From NCBI GenBank assembly GCA_002428965.1, contig DIYI01000003.1, forward strand, positions 107,058 through 171,057: a stretch of 64,000 bases of DNA, written 5' to 3'. The notes beneath the pieces are model-generated. The model searched no databases. It was given only the letters and a program-made list of their open reading frames with translations, and was not told where the DNA came from. A program made the translations under genes and the position numbers. The stretch's first letter is position 1, and each line of letters starts with the position of its first letter. The DNA is from Jejuia sp. UBA6058. Its GTDB lineage: Bacteria > Bacteroidota > Bacteroidia > Flavobacteriales > Flavobacteriaceae. Below, piece after piece: positions 15,934-23,637 of the stretch.

Positions 15934-17229
15934 TTATTTTAAGGTAAGAACAAAATAATTCTTCTTTCCCCTTTGAAGCAGAACAAACTTGTTATTTATT
16001 AAGTCTGCCTTGGTAATTTTATAATCTTCTTTTACCTTTTCCTTGTTTACAGAAATAGCATTTTCTTTAAGTGCTCTTCGTGCTTCGCCATTAGATTTTA
16101 AAAAATTGGTTTTAGCAGCTAAAGCGCCAATCATATCTAATCCGGCTTCAACTTCAGAGGCATCAATTTCGGCTTGAGGCACACCATCAAAAACATCTAA
16201 AAATGTTTTTTCATTCAACGCTTTTAGATCTTCGCTAGTAGATTTTCCAAAAAGAATGCTACTTGCTTTTATAGCATTATTTAAATCGTCTTTAGAATGT
16301 ACCATAGTGGTAATCTCTTCTGCTAAACGCTTTTGCAATGCTCTTAAATGGGGCGCTTCACTATGCTCTGCTATTAAAGTAGTAATCTCGTCCTCATTTA
16401 AAAAAGTAAATATCTTTATATACTTTTCAGCATCCTCATCAGACGAATTTAGCCAGTATTGGTAGAATTTATAAGGCGATGTTCTATTCGCATCTAACCA
16501 AACGTTACCCCCTTCAGATTTACCAAATTTGGACCCATCAGATTTTGTGATTAGCGGACAGGTAATAGCATATCCCTTTCCTCCTCCTATCCTTCTAATC
16601 AATTCTGTTCCTGTAGTTATATTACCCCACTGATCACTTCCTCCCATTTGTATAGTACACTCGTTATCCCTATACAAGTGTAAAAAATCATAACCCTGAA
16701 CCAATTGATAGGTAAATTCGGTAAAACTCATACCATCTGAATCGTCGGAAGAAATTCTGTTCTTTACAGAATCTTTCGCCATCATATAATTTACTGTAAT
16801 ATGTTTGCCAACATCGCGAATGAATTCTAAAAATGAAAACTCCTTCATCCAGTCGTAATTATTTACTAAAACCGCAGCGTTATCAGCATCACTTTCAAAA
16901 TCTAAAAAATGAGCTAATTGCTTTTTAATAGCTTCTTGGTTATGTCGCAAGGTCTTTTCATCCAATAAATTACGCTCGCTAGATTTTCCAGAAGGATCCC
17001 CAATCATTCCTGTAGCGCCACCAACCAAAGCAACTGGTTTATGTCCGCAGCGTTGGTAATGTGCTAAAAGCATAATGGGTACTAAATTTCCTATATGCAA
17101 AGAATCTGCCGTCGGATCAAAACCCACGTATGCACTTTTCATGCCTTCCATCAAATGTTCTTCTGCACCAGGCATTACAGTATGTATCATACCTCTCCAG
17201 GTTAATTCTTCTACAAAATTCTTTGACAT
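15934..17229 (-). CDS. tyrS: Tyrosine--tRNA ligase
   Basis: The 431-residue class I synthetase charges tRNA-Tyr. The HIGH-type motif is DSLHIGNLVP. The tyrosine pocket is YQLVQGYDFLHLY with MGGSDQWGNI, the KMSKS-type motif is GSKFGKSEGGN, and an S4-like RNA-binding domain lies at the C-terminus (about 365-431). Length and order are those of the TyrRS of Gram-negative and Gram-positive bacteria that recognise tRNA through an S4 domain. It is a monocistronic-looking gene, divergent from the epimerase gene and ended by a hairpin. Confidence 0.97.
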   Translation of the reverse strand: MSKNFVEELTWRGMIHTVMPGAEEHLMEGMKSAYVGFDPTADSLHIGNLVPIMLLAHYQRCGHKPVALVGGATGMIGDPSGKSSERNLLDEKTLRHNQEAIKKQLAHFLDFESDADNAAVLVNNYDWMKEFSFLEFIRDVGKHITVNYMMAKDSVKNRISSDDSDGMSFTEFTYQLVQGYDFLHLYRDNECTIQMGGSDQWGNITTGTELIRRIGGGKGYAITCPLITKSDGSKFGKSEGGNVWLDANRTSPYKFYQYWLNSSDEDAEKYIKIFTFLNEDEITTLIAEHSEAPHLRALQKRLAEEITTMVHSKDDLNNAIKASSILFGKSTSEDLKALNEKTFLDVFDGVPQAEIDASEVEAGLDMIGALAAKTNFLKSNGEARRALKENAISVNKEKVKEDYKITKADLINNKFVLLQRGKKNYFVLTLK

Positions 17230-17315
17230 TTTACTTGATTTTAGAAAACTAGCGCAAATATAAAAATACGTGTATAAATTGGGAGCTATTGTTGATAATT
17301 CTTTAATTTCGTTCT

Positions 17316-18326
17316 ATGGTTTTAGTTACTGGTGGTACAGGTTTAGTTGGGGCGCACTTATTACACAAATTAGTGTCTAACAAAGAATCTGTAAGAGCCA
17401 TTTACCGAAACGAACGCAAACTTCAGAATGTAAAAAATGTATTTGCCATTTATGACGAAAATGACTCATCCCTATATGAAAAGATAGATTGGGTTAAGGC
17501 AGATATACTAGATATTCCAGCTTTTAACGACGCTTTAAAAGGGATTAAATATGTCTATCATTGTGCCGCTTTTGTTTCTTTTGAGCCTAATAAGTATGAT
17601 TTATTACGGCGAACAAATATAATTGGAACAGCAAATGTAGTGAACCTATGCATTGCAAATAATGTCACTAAACTTTGTCATGTTAGCTCTATAGCCACTT
17701 TAGGTAACTCTATAAAAAATAAAAATATAACAGAAGACACTAATTGGAATTCTGATGAGGATAATAGTGTTTATGCCATAACCAAATACGGTGCAGAGTT
17801 GGAAGTATGGCGAGGTACACAGGAAGGTTTAGATGCTGTAATTGTAAATCCAGGTGTTATTCTAGGTGCTGGAATTTGGCGTTACGGGTCGGGCAATATC
17901 TTCAAAAAAGTTTATAAAGGCTTAAGGTATTATACTTCGGGAAGAGTTGGGCTAGTTGCTGTTAATGATGTTGTAAATATTATGATTGCCCTTCTAAAAA
18001 GCGACATTAAAAATGAACGCTACATTTTAGTTGCTAAAAATTGGACATACCAATCGTTTTTGCAGAAAACGGCTATGGCTTTAAATGCTAAATCTCCTAT
18101 GAAAGAGGCCAAACCTTGGCTTTTAAACATAGTATGGAGACTAGATTGGTTAAAACAAAAACTTTTTGGAAAACGCAGAGTTATAACAAAGCATATTGTG
18201 CACTCACTAACTACAACCAAAAATTACAAGTGCAAAAAAATAGAGAATACTTTAAATTACAAATTTGAAATGATAGAAGATACCATAACTAAAACAGCTA
18301 ATCATTATCTGAAATCGCTTCAATAA
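17316..18326 (+). CDS. NAD(P)-dependent epimerase/dehydratase (extended SDR)
   Basis: The 336-residue Rossmann-fold protein has VLVTGGTGLVGAHLLHKL (the TGGTGLVG nucleotide loop at the N-terminus), CHVSSIATLG (catalytic Ser region) and YAITKYGAELEVWRG (YxxxK). The pattern is closest to 3-beta-hydroxysteroid dehydrogenase/dihydroflavonol reductase-like SDRs, which act on nucleotide sugars, sterols or other alcohols. No signal peptide is seen. Its last 29 bases overlap the end of the convergent DUF4296 gene. The substrate is unknown. Confidence 0.85.
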   Translation: MVLVTGGTGLVGAHLLHKLVSNKESVRAIYRNERKLQNVKNVFAIYDENDSSLYEKIDWVKADILDIPAFNDALKGIKYVYHCAAFVSFEPNKYDLLRRTNIIGTANVVNLCIANNVTKLCHVSSIATLGNSIKNKNITEDTNWNSDEDNSVYAITKYGAELEVWRGTQEGLDAVIVNPGVILGAGIWRYGSGNIFKKVYKGLRYYTSGRVGLVAVNDVVNIMIALLKSDIKNERYILVAKNWTYQSFLQKTAMALNAKSPMKEAKPWLLNIVWRLDWLKQKLFGKRRVITKHIVHSLTTTKNYKCKKIENTLNYKFEMIEDTITKTANHYLKSLQ

Positions 18327-18780
18327 GCCCAGATTCTAATTCTTCATCCAAATCTTTATTTAGCTCCCATTTGTTAAGGCCTTTTTCCAAGCTTTTTAAG
18401 GAATCTCGTTTTTTCTTAGCAATACGCTCTTCTTCTAGAACAGTTCTATAATGGTCTTTCAATTTAGAAAAGCTGTCTTTAACTCTTGTAAAGATATCCT
18501 TGTAATCCTCTAAATAGAAAGAATAATAGGCGTTATTTTCTTCAAATTGAACGCTATCTATACCATATTTCTTTTGAATGTAGTTGTATGTGGTAATATG
18601 CGCACTATCTAAAACACGCTTATCCTTTCCTTTTACTTCGGCTATAAGTTTTAAATCTAACAAAACATGAAACATCTCTTCCTTAGAAAGAAACGTATCA
18701 GGTTTATCAGGCTTATTATACTGATAACAAGACCCTAACAATCCAAAAACACATAATAAAAGAATAAGATTTTTAAGCAT
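18298..18780 (-). CDS. DUF4296 lipoprotein
   Basis: The 160-residue lipoprotein has lipobox FGLLGSC near residues 13-18. The body matches the DUF4296 pattern seen in Bacteroidota: FLSKEEMFHVLLDLKLIAEV, then YIQKKYGIDSVQFEENNAYY, followed by a highly charged coiled-coil-like tail (EEERIAKKKRDSLKSLEKG). The function is unknown. It overlaps the dihydroorotase stop by one base (TAATG) in a dpm1-like/pyrC/DUF4296 operon, an arrangement I recall as common in flavobacteria. The 3' end overlaps the epimerase gene by 29 bases. Confidence 0.85.
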   Translation of the reverse strand: MLKNLILLLCVFGLLGSCYQYNKPDKPDTFLSKEEMFHVLLDLKLIAEVKGKDKRVLDSAHITTYNYIQKKYGIDSVQFEENNAYYSFYLEDYKDIFTRVKDSFSKLKDHYRTVLEEERIAKKKRDSLKSLEKGLNKWELNKDLDEELESGLIEAISDND

Positions 18781-20126
18781 TACCTATTAAATGTTAGTCT
18801 TTTAGCAGCCTTAATATTACTAAATTTAAAATTCTCATAAACTAAACTTCCATTAAGAATAGTATGCGTAATTCTTGATTTAAATGTTGAACCTTCAAAA
18901 GGCGACCACCCACATTTATAAAGAATATTCTCCTTTTTTACCGTCCAAGGGTTATTCAAATCCACCAGTACTAAATCCGCAAAATATCCTTCTTTAATAT
19001 AACCTCTTCTATCAACTTGAAATAAAATTGCCGGATTATGACACATTTTTTCTACAATCTTCTCAATGCTGATTTTTCCCTTATGATACATCTCTAACAT
19101 AGCCGGTAAAGCATGTTGCACTAGCGGACCACCTGAAGGTGCTTTTGTGTAAACGTTTTTTTTCTCCTCAATAGTATGTGGTGCATGATCTGTTGCAATA
19201 ACATCAATTGTATCATCCAAGAGTGCTTCCCACAATTGATCTCTATCTGAAGCCTTTTTAACCGCTGGATTCCATTTAATAAGTGTTCCTTTTTTCTTAT
19301 AATCTTCATCTGAAAACCACAAATGATGAATACAAACTTCTGCCGTAATTTTTTTATCCTTTAATGGTATTTTGTTCGTAAATAAACTGGTTTCTTTTCC
19401 TGTAGATAAATGAAACACATGTAAACGGGCACCAGTTTTTTTTGCTAATTTAATAGCTGTAGAAGAAGACATATAACAAGCCTCTTCGCTTCTGATTATT
19501 GGATGTTTTTCAATAGGAATATCATCACCATATTTATCTACATGTTTCTTTAGATTACTCTTAATCGTACCTTCATCCTCGCAGTGAACAGAAATTACCA
19601 TACTGGTACTTTTAAAAATCTTCTCTAATACTTTAGGGTCATCCACCAACATATTTCCCGTGGAAGACCCTAAAAATAATTTTAAACCAGCAACCGTACT
19701 TTCATCTACTTTTAATATTTCATCTAAATTATCATTAGTGCCACCAAACATAAACGAATAGTTAGCAGAAGATGTTTTTGCAGCCATCTCAAATTTTTCC
19801 TCAAGCTTCTCAATAGTTGTGGTTTGTGGGTTTGTATTTGGCATTTCAATAAACGAAGTAATACCGCCAGCAATCGCCGCCTTAGATTCCGTAGCTATAT
19901 TTGCCTTATGTGTTAAACCCGGCTCTCTAAAATGCACTTGATCATCAATAGCCCCAGGCAACACATACCTGCCTTCTGCATCTATGATTTTCACATCAGC
20001 CCATTTTGCACTTATTGAAGTTGCAACTTGTTTAATAATCTCACCTTCAATTAATATATCTCCGTTAAAAATTGTGCCCTCATTCACAATTTTAGCGTTC
20101 TTTATAAGTGTTCTTTTAGTTTTCAT
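18780..20126 (-). CDS. pyrC: Dihydroorotase (class I type)
   Basis: The 448-residue amidohydrolase is of the class I dihydroorotase type, third step of pyrimidine synthesis (carbamoyl-aspartate to dihydroorotate). It has IDDQVHFREPGLTHK (60-74), FIEMPNTNP, ISVHCED, ARLHVFHLST and VIATDHAPH. The first metal site normally reads HxHxR; here His is replaced by Gln63 (QVH65FR67), while the other ligand motifs are intact. I recall this QVH form from other Bacteroidota annotations, so it may be a normal variant. A catalytically weaker partner role is the alternative. It overlaps its neighbours by 4 bases upstream and 1 base downstream. Confidence 0.9.
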   Translation of the reverse strand: MKTKRTLIKNAKIVNEGTIFNGDILIEGEIIKQVATSISAKWADVKIIDAEGRYVLPGAIDDQVHFREPGLTHKANIATESKAAIAGGITSFIEMPNTNPQTTTIEKLEEKFEMAAKTSSANYSFMFGGTNDNLDEILKVDESTVAGLKLFLGSSTGNMLVDDPKVLEKIFKSTSMVISVHCEDEGTIKSNLKKHVDKYGDDIPIEKHPIIRSEEACYMSSSTAIKLAKKTGARLHVFHLSTGKETSLFTNKIPLKDKKITAEVCIHHLWFSDEDYKKKGTLIKWNPAVKKASDRDQLWEALLDDTIDVIATDHAPHTIEEKKNVYTKAPSGGPLVQHALPAMLEMYHKGKISIEKIVEKMCHNPAILFQVDRRGYIKEGYFADLVLVDLNNPWTVKKENILYKCGWSPFEGSTFKSRITHTILNGSLVYENFKFSNIKAAKRLTFNR

Positions 20127-20857
20127 TCCAAATCTTTTCGATTAAACAGACTTTTGATTTTCAGAGATATTACCCCGAATACAGCTTCAGAAATAATTCC
20201 TGAACTCAACTTAGATTCCCCACGCGTTCTATCGGTAAAAATAACAGGTACCTCCACAATTTTAAATCCTCTTAAATACGCCTTAAATTTCATTTCTATC
20301 TGAAACGCGTACCCAACAAACTTAACCTTTCTGAGATTAATAGTCTCTAATACTTTACGTTTGTAACATACGAAACCTGCGGTTGTATCATTGATTTTCA
20401 TACCTGTTATAAACCTCACGTATTTTGAGGCTATGTAAGACATTAACACCCTACTCATTGGCCAGTTTACCACGTTAACCCCCGTAATATATCGCGAGCC
20501 TATTGACAAATCTGCACCCTCAACTGCACACATATTATATAAACGTTTTAAGTCTTTTGGGTTATGAGAAAAATCGGCATCCATTTCGAAGATGTACTTA
20601 TATTTTCTAACTAAGCACCATTTAAAACCTAAAATATAAGCCGTACCTAATCCTGCTTTTTCTTCGCGTTCTTTTATATGTAATCTACCTTGAAAATCTT
20701 TTTTTAACTCCTTTACTTTATCTGCAGTACCATCAGGAGAATTATCATCTACAATAAGGATATGTATATCTCTGGATTGTGAAAACACCGCCTTAATAAT
20801 AGCCTCGATGTTCTCAATCTCGTTGTAGGTTGGAATTATAACAACAGCTTCCTTCAT
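20123..20857 (-). CDS. GT2 polyprenol-phosphate mannosyltransferase-like (Dpm1 type)
   Basis: The 244-residue GT2 family enzyme resembles dolichol/polyprenol-phosphate mannose synthase. It has the start VVIIPTYNEIENIEAII, ILIVDDNSPDGTADKV, the EKAGLGTAYILGF turn and the metal-binding FEMDADFSHNP. The C-terminus ends in VIFTDRTRGESKLSSGII without membrane anchors, as in soluble single-domain Dpm1 forms. It would make a lipid-linked hexose for later transfer to protein or glycan. It overlaps the pyrC start by 4 bases (ATGA), so translation is probably coupled. Acceptor lipid and sugar are inferred from family. Confidence 0.88.
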   Translation of the reverse strand: MKEAVVIIPTYNEIENIEAIIKAVFSQSRDIHILIVDDNSPDGTADKVKELKKDFQGRLHIKEREEKAGLGTAYILGFKWCLVRKYKYIFEMDADFSHNPKDLKRLYNMCAVEGADLSIGSRYITGVNVVNWPMSRVLMSYIASKYVRFITGMKINDTTAGFVCYKRKVLETINLRKVKFVGYAFQIEMKFKAYLRGFKIVEVPVIFTDRTRGESKLSSGIISEAVFGVISLKIKSLFNRKDLE

Positions 20858-20959
20858 CCGTAATATTATAACGACAAATGTACATTATTACGACATTCTT
20901 TTTTTTAAAAATTCTGCAATATTTAAGGGCATCTTTAAAATTTATGATAATTTTAACCC

Positions 20960-21604
20960 ATGCTCAGGGAGGTGCCTTCACATACCTTAATTACCATTTT
21001 AATGCTTGTTTGCTTAACAGCCATAGCCATTGCAAAACGTATAGCACCTAAACGTTTTAACGAGTTTATACTTATAGTTGGCAATTCAAAATACCTTAAA
21101 ATTTATGGTAAAGATCAGAAATTCTTAGATTACTATGATGGTTTATTATTTATAAACTTAGCTGTTTCTGGAGCCATATTTTGCCTATTGAATATGCAGT
21201 TTTTCGGATATTTAGATATTATAAACACAACGTTAATTGTTCAATTTATAATTGGTATTGCTGTTTTTGTTCTTATCAAAGTTCTTTTGGAACGTTTATT
21301 AGCAAGTCTTTTTCAGATAGATACAATAATAGATTCTTACATTTTTCAAAAAATAAGTTACAAGAATTATTTAGGTTTACTACTTCTTCCAATAAACGCT
21401 TTGCTAATTTTTGGAATTACACCAACAAAGGCACTACTTTACTCTATACTAATTTTACTTTTCTTGGTAAATATCAGCGGTTTAGCAACCAGTTACAAGA
21501 CCCATCAAAATGAAATAAAAAACAACTTTTTCTATTTTATTTTGTATCTTTGCGCTCTCGAAATCGCACCGTACGTAATTTTGTACTCGGTTTTCAATAC
21601 TTAA
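20960..21604 (+). CDS. DUF4271 membrane protein
   Basis: The 214-residue integral membrane protein has six or so hydrophobic segments and the DUF4271 layout: KYLKIYGKDQKFLDYYDGLL near the start, FQIDTIIDSYIFQKISYKNY in the middle, and FFYFILYLCALEIAPYVILY at the end. The domain is restricted to Bacteroidota and its function is unknown. It is followed after 15 bases by hemD. I recall the same order in many flavobacteria, and the neighbour is best treated as co-transcribed rather than as proof of a haem role. Confidence 0.88.
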   Translation: MLREVPSHTLITILMLVCLTAIAIAKRIAPKRFNEFILIVGNSKYLKIYGKDQKFLDYYDGLLFINLAVSGAIFCLLNMQFFGYLDIINTTLIVQFIIGIAVFVLIKVLLERLLASLFQIDTIIDSYIFQKISYKNYLGLLLLPINALLIFGITPTKALLYSILILLFLVNISGLATSYKTHQNEIKNNFFYFILYLCALEIAPYVILYSVFNT

Positions 21605-21619
21605 AAACTATTTTGAATT

Positions 21620-22369
21620 ATGAAAGTGAAGACCATTTTAGTATCTCAACCAGAACCTAAAATTGAGAACTCTCCCTACTTTGACCTTCAGGAGAAAAAG
21701 AAAGTAAAGATAGACTTCAGGCCTTTTATTCATGTTGAAGGTGTTTCTGCAAAGGAAATACGTCATCAAAAAATTGATTTAAGTAATTATACAGCAATAA
21801 TTCTTACAAGTAGAAATGCCATAGACCATTTTTTTAGAGTGGCCAAAGAAATGCGATTTAAAGTTCCAGATACGATGAAATATTTTTGTCAGTCTGAGGC
21901 TGTAGCTTACTATTTGCAAAAGTATGTGGTTTACAGAAAGCGTAAAATTTATGTTGGTAAACGTACTTTCGCAGAATTGTCCCCATTAATTAAAAAATAT
22001 AAGGACGAAAAATTCTTATTACCAAACACAGATAAAGTTAAACCTTTAGTTCCTGAAACTTTGGACGGTTTAGGTGTAAACTGGAAACAGGCAACATTTT
22101 ATAAAACTGTAGTAAGCGATTTGTCTGATTTGGCCGACGTGTATTACGATGTGTTGGTGTTTTTTAGTCCTTCAGGAATTGAATCATTATTTCAAAATTT
22201 CCCTGACTTTAAACAAAATGATACACGTATAGCTGTCTTCGGAAACACAACAGTAAAAGCTGTAAAGGAAAAAGGCTTGCGCGTAGACATTGCAGCGCCA
22301 ACCCCCGAGACACCATCAATGACTATGGCTTTAGAAAAGTATATTGATGAGGTGAATAAAGGAAAATAA
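21620..22369 (+). CDS. hemD: Uroporphyrinogen-III synthase (HemD-like)
   Basis: The 249-residue protein has the loose HemD pattern: KTILVSQPEP at the N-terminus, YTAIILTSRNAIDHFF, KYFCQSEAVAYYLQ, and C-terminal YDVLVFFSPSGIESLF with RIAVFGNTTVKAVKEKGLR. HemD cyclises hydroxymethylbilane to uroporphyrinogen III for haem synthesis. The family is poorly conserved, but the two-domain pattern of TSxNAI and FFSPSG segments is characteristic. No other haem gene is in the window. It is co-transcribed with the DUF4271 gene and ended by a hairpin at 22392-22420. Confidence 0.87.
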   Translation: MKVKTILVSQPEPKIENSPYFDLQEKKKVKIDFRPFIHVEGVSAKEIRHQKIDLSNYTAIILTSRNAIDHFFRVAKEMRFKVPDTMKYFCQSEAVAYYLQKYVVYRKRKIYVGKRTFAELSPLIKKYKDEKFLLPNTDKVKPLVPETLDGLGVNWKQATFYKTVVSDLSDLADVYYDVLVFFSPSGIESLFQNFPDFKQNDTRIAVFGNTTVKAVKEKGLRVDIAAPTPETPSMTMALEKYIDEVNKGK

Positions 22370-22391
22370 AGTTATTTATAAATAATACAAG

Positions 22392-22420
22392 AAGGGAGAT
22401 TAGTAAATTTAGTCTCCCTT
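22392..22420. terminator. Hairpin terminator between hemD and RhaT-like gene
   Basis: aagggaga (22392-22399) pairs with tctccctt (22413-22420), followed by seven more T residues. The genes are convergent, so it may act both ways. Confidence 0.75.
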
Positions 22421-22430
22421 TTTTTATACT

Positions 22431-23510
22431 CTATTTTTCGAGTGTATAATTTACAACTACTTGCTCACTTTCTTGAATTTTCATGTAGTTGCCATTGGCA
22501 ATAATTAAGACTCCTATTATTAAGACTCCTAAACTTATACCCAACATCGTTTTACTTCGCTTTGAAGCTCCTTTCCACTCTTTAGTTAAAATACCATTTA
22601 ATGTTGCTACCATAATAGCTCCTGTTTCCAATATAGCAAATCCAACAGACGTTCCAAGTTCGCCTAAATGATAAGCTGCTAATCCATAAATCACTAAAGC
22701 TGAATCATGGAACACCGCCATAACAATTACCAAAACAATAGCTACTAAAGCTCCTTTTTTGGTATAATTTCCCCAAGTTTTATTTTTGGTTAACCTGTAG
22801 CTAAAAAACAAAGTCGTTGAAATCGTAGCTCCCATAAAAATGGGCAACAACACTGCTAAACGCGCAATCCATGGTTCGTTACCAAACTGTACCTCTGCAA
22901 CCTCGCCGATACCACCCAAATTATTTCCTGTATGATAAGATAAATTGAATCCTGCAGCACAAATAGCACCTAATACACAAAACAAAATACCTTGTCTAAT
23001 CGTTTTTGTGTCCTTTTTATCATTGTCTTTACCTTTGCTTTTATCTCTTAAAATTCCAGCATATCCATTTAAAGCAATTCCAGCAACAATAACAGCAATT
23101 CCAAAGAGCATGATATTTCCAATTTTGGTTCCGATAACGCTTTCTTGTCCTTCGGGAACTAAAATCAAAGGCAGTACTGTATCAATAGAGGTTATTACAC
23201 CTAAGAACAAGCTAAATGCTAGTGCCATACCAATGGAGTCGATACTATACCCCCAAAGCATATTACCAATGCCCCAACAAAAACTTAAAGCAAACATGGT
23301 AAAAAATACCCAAGATGGAATTTGCGCATAAATGCCCCATAGATCATTTACCAGCGTAAATGTTACAATAAGCGGTATTACAAACATTCCAAAAAAGAAA
23401 AAGCCAGCCCAGGTATTTTCCCAAGCAAAGCCTTTCGTATATTTTGAAGGAAGCGCATAAACACCTAAAAAAACTGCCGACAAAAAGGCTAATAAAATTC
23501 CAGTAACCAT
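22431..23510 (-). CDS. RhaT-family sugar:proton symporter-like protein
   Basis: The 359-residue membrane protein has about ten transmembrane helices. It resembles the L-rhamnose:H+ symporter RhaT: the start GILLAFLSAVFLGVYALPSKY, WGIGNMLWGYSIDSIGMALA in the middle, and GLAAYHLGELGTSVGFAI near the end. A charged loop (DKSKGKDNDKKDTKT) lies between the halves. RhaT proteins import rhamnose, a major sugar of ulvan. No rhamnose catabolic genes are nearby, so the true substrate is open. The gene stands alone between terminators. Confidence 0.82.
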   Translation of the reverse strand: MVTGILLAFLSAVFLGVYALPSKYTKGFAWENTWAGFFFFGMFVIPLIVTFTLVNDLWGIYAQIPSWVFFTMFALSFCWGIGNMLWGYSIDSIGMALAFSLFLGVITSIDTVLPLILVPEGQESVIGTKIGNIMLFGIAVIVAGIALNGYAGILRDKSKGKDNDKKDTKTIRQGILFCVLGAICAAGFNLSYHTGNNLGGIGEVAEVQFGNEPWIARLAVLLPIFMGATISTTLFFSYRLTKNKTWGNYTKKGALVAIVLVIVMAVFHDSALVIYGLAAYHLGELGTSVGFAILETGAIMVATLNGILTKEWKGASKRSKTMLGISLGVLIIGVLIIANGNYMKIQESEQVVVNYTLEK

Positions 23511-23540
23511 GATATATTGTTTTGATGTTTCGAATATAAA

Positions 23541-23566
23541 AAAAACACCATGATTATGGTGCTTTT
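23541..23566 (-). terminator. Hairpin terminator after the prolyl oligopeptidase gene
   Basis: The 11-bp stem 23541-23551 against 23556-23566 has one pair (23545/23562) that is U-G in minus-strand RNA and a mismatch on the plus strand. This fits a terminator for the minus-strand peptidase gene. A U-rich run follows on that strand. Confidence 0.65.
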
Positions 23567-23637
23567 ATAAACTTTCAAATACTGTTACTCTTTCATTATT
23601 CATTTGGAAGAGTTCATCCTCTTGTCAAATTCTTTAA

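Noticed and set aside
21181..21513. 110-codon open frame in another frame of the DUF4271 gene.
   Set aside because: The overlapping DUF4271 frame has the real membrane-protein pattern; this one is a by-product of its AT-rich codons.
22945..23331. 128-codon open frame on the plus strand inside the RhaT-like gene.
   Set aside because: It is antisense to a clear membrane-transporter gene, has low-complexity hydrophobic content, and matches no family.
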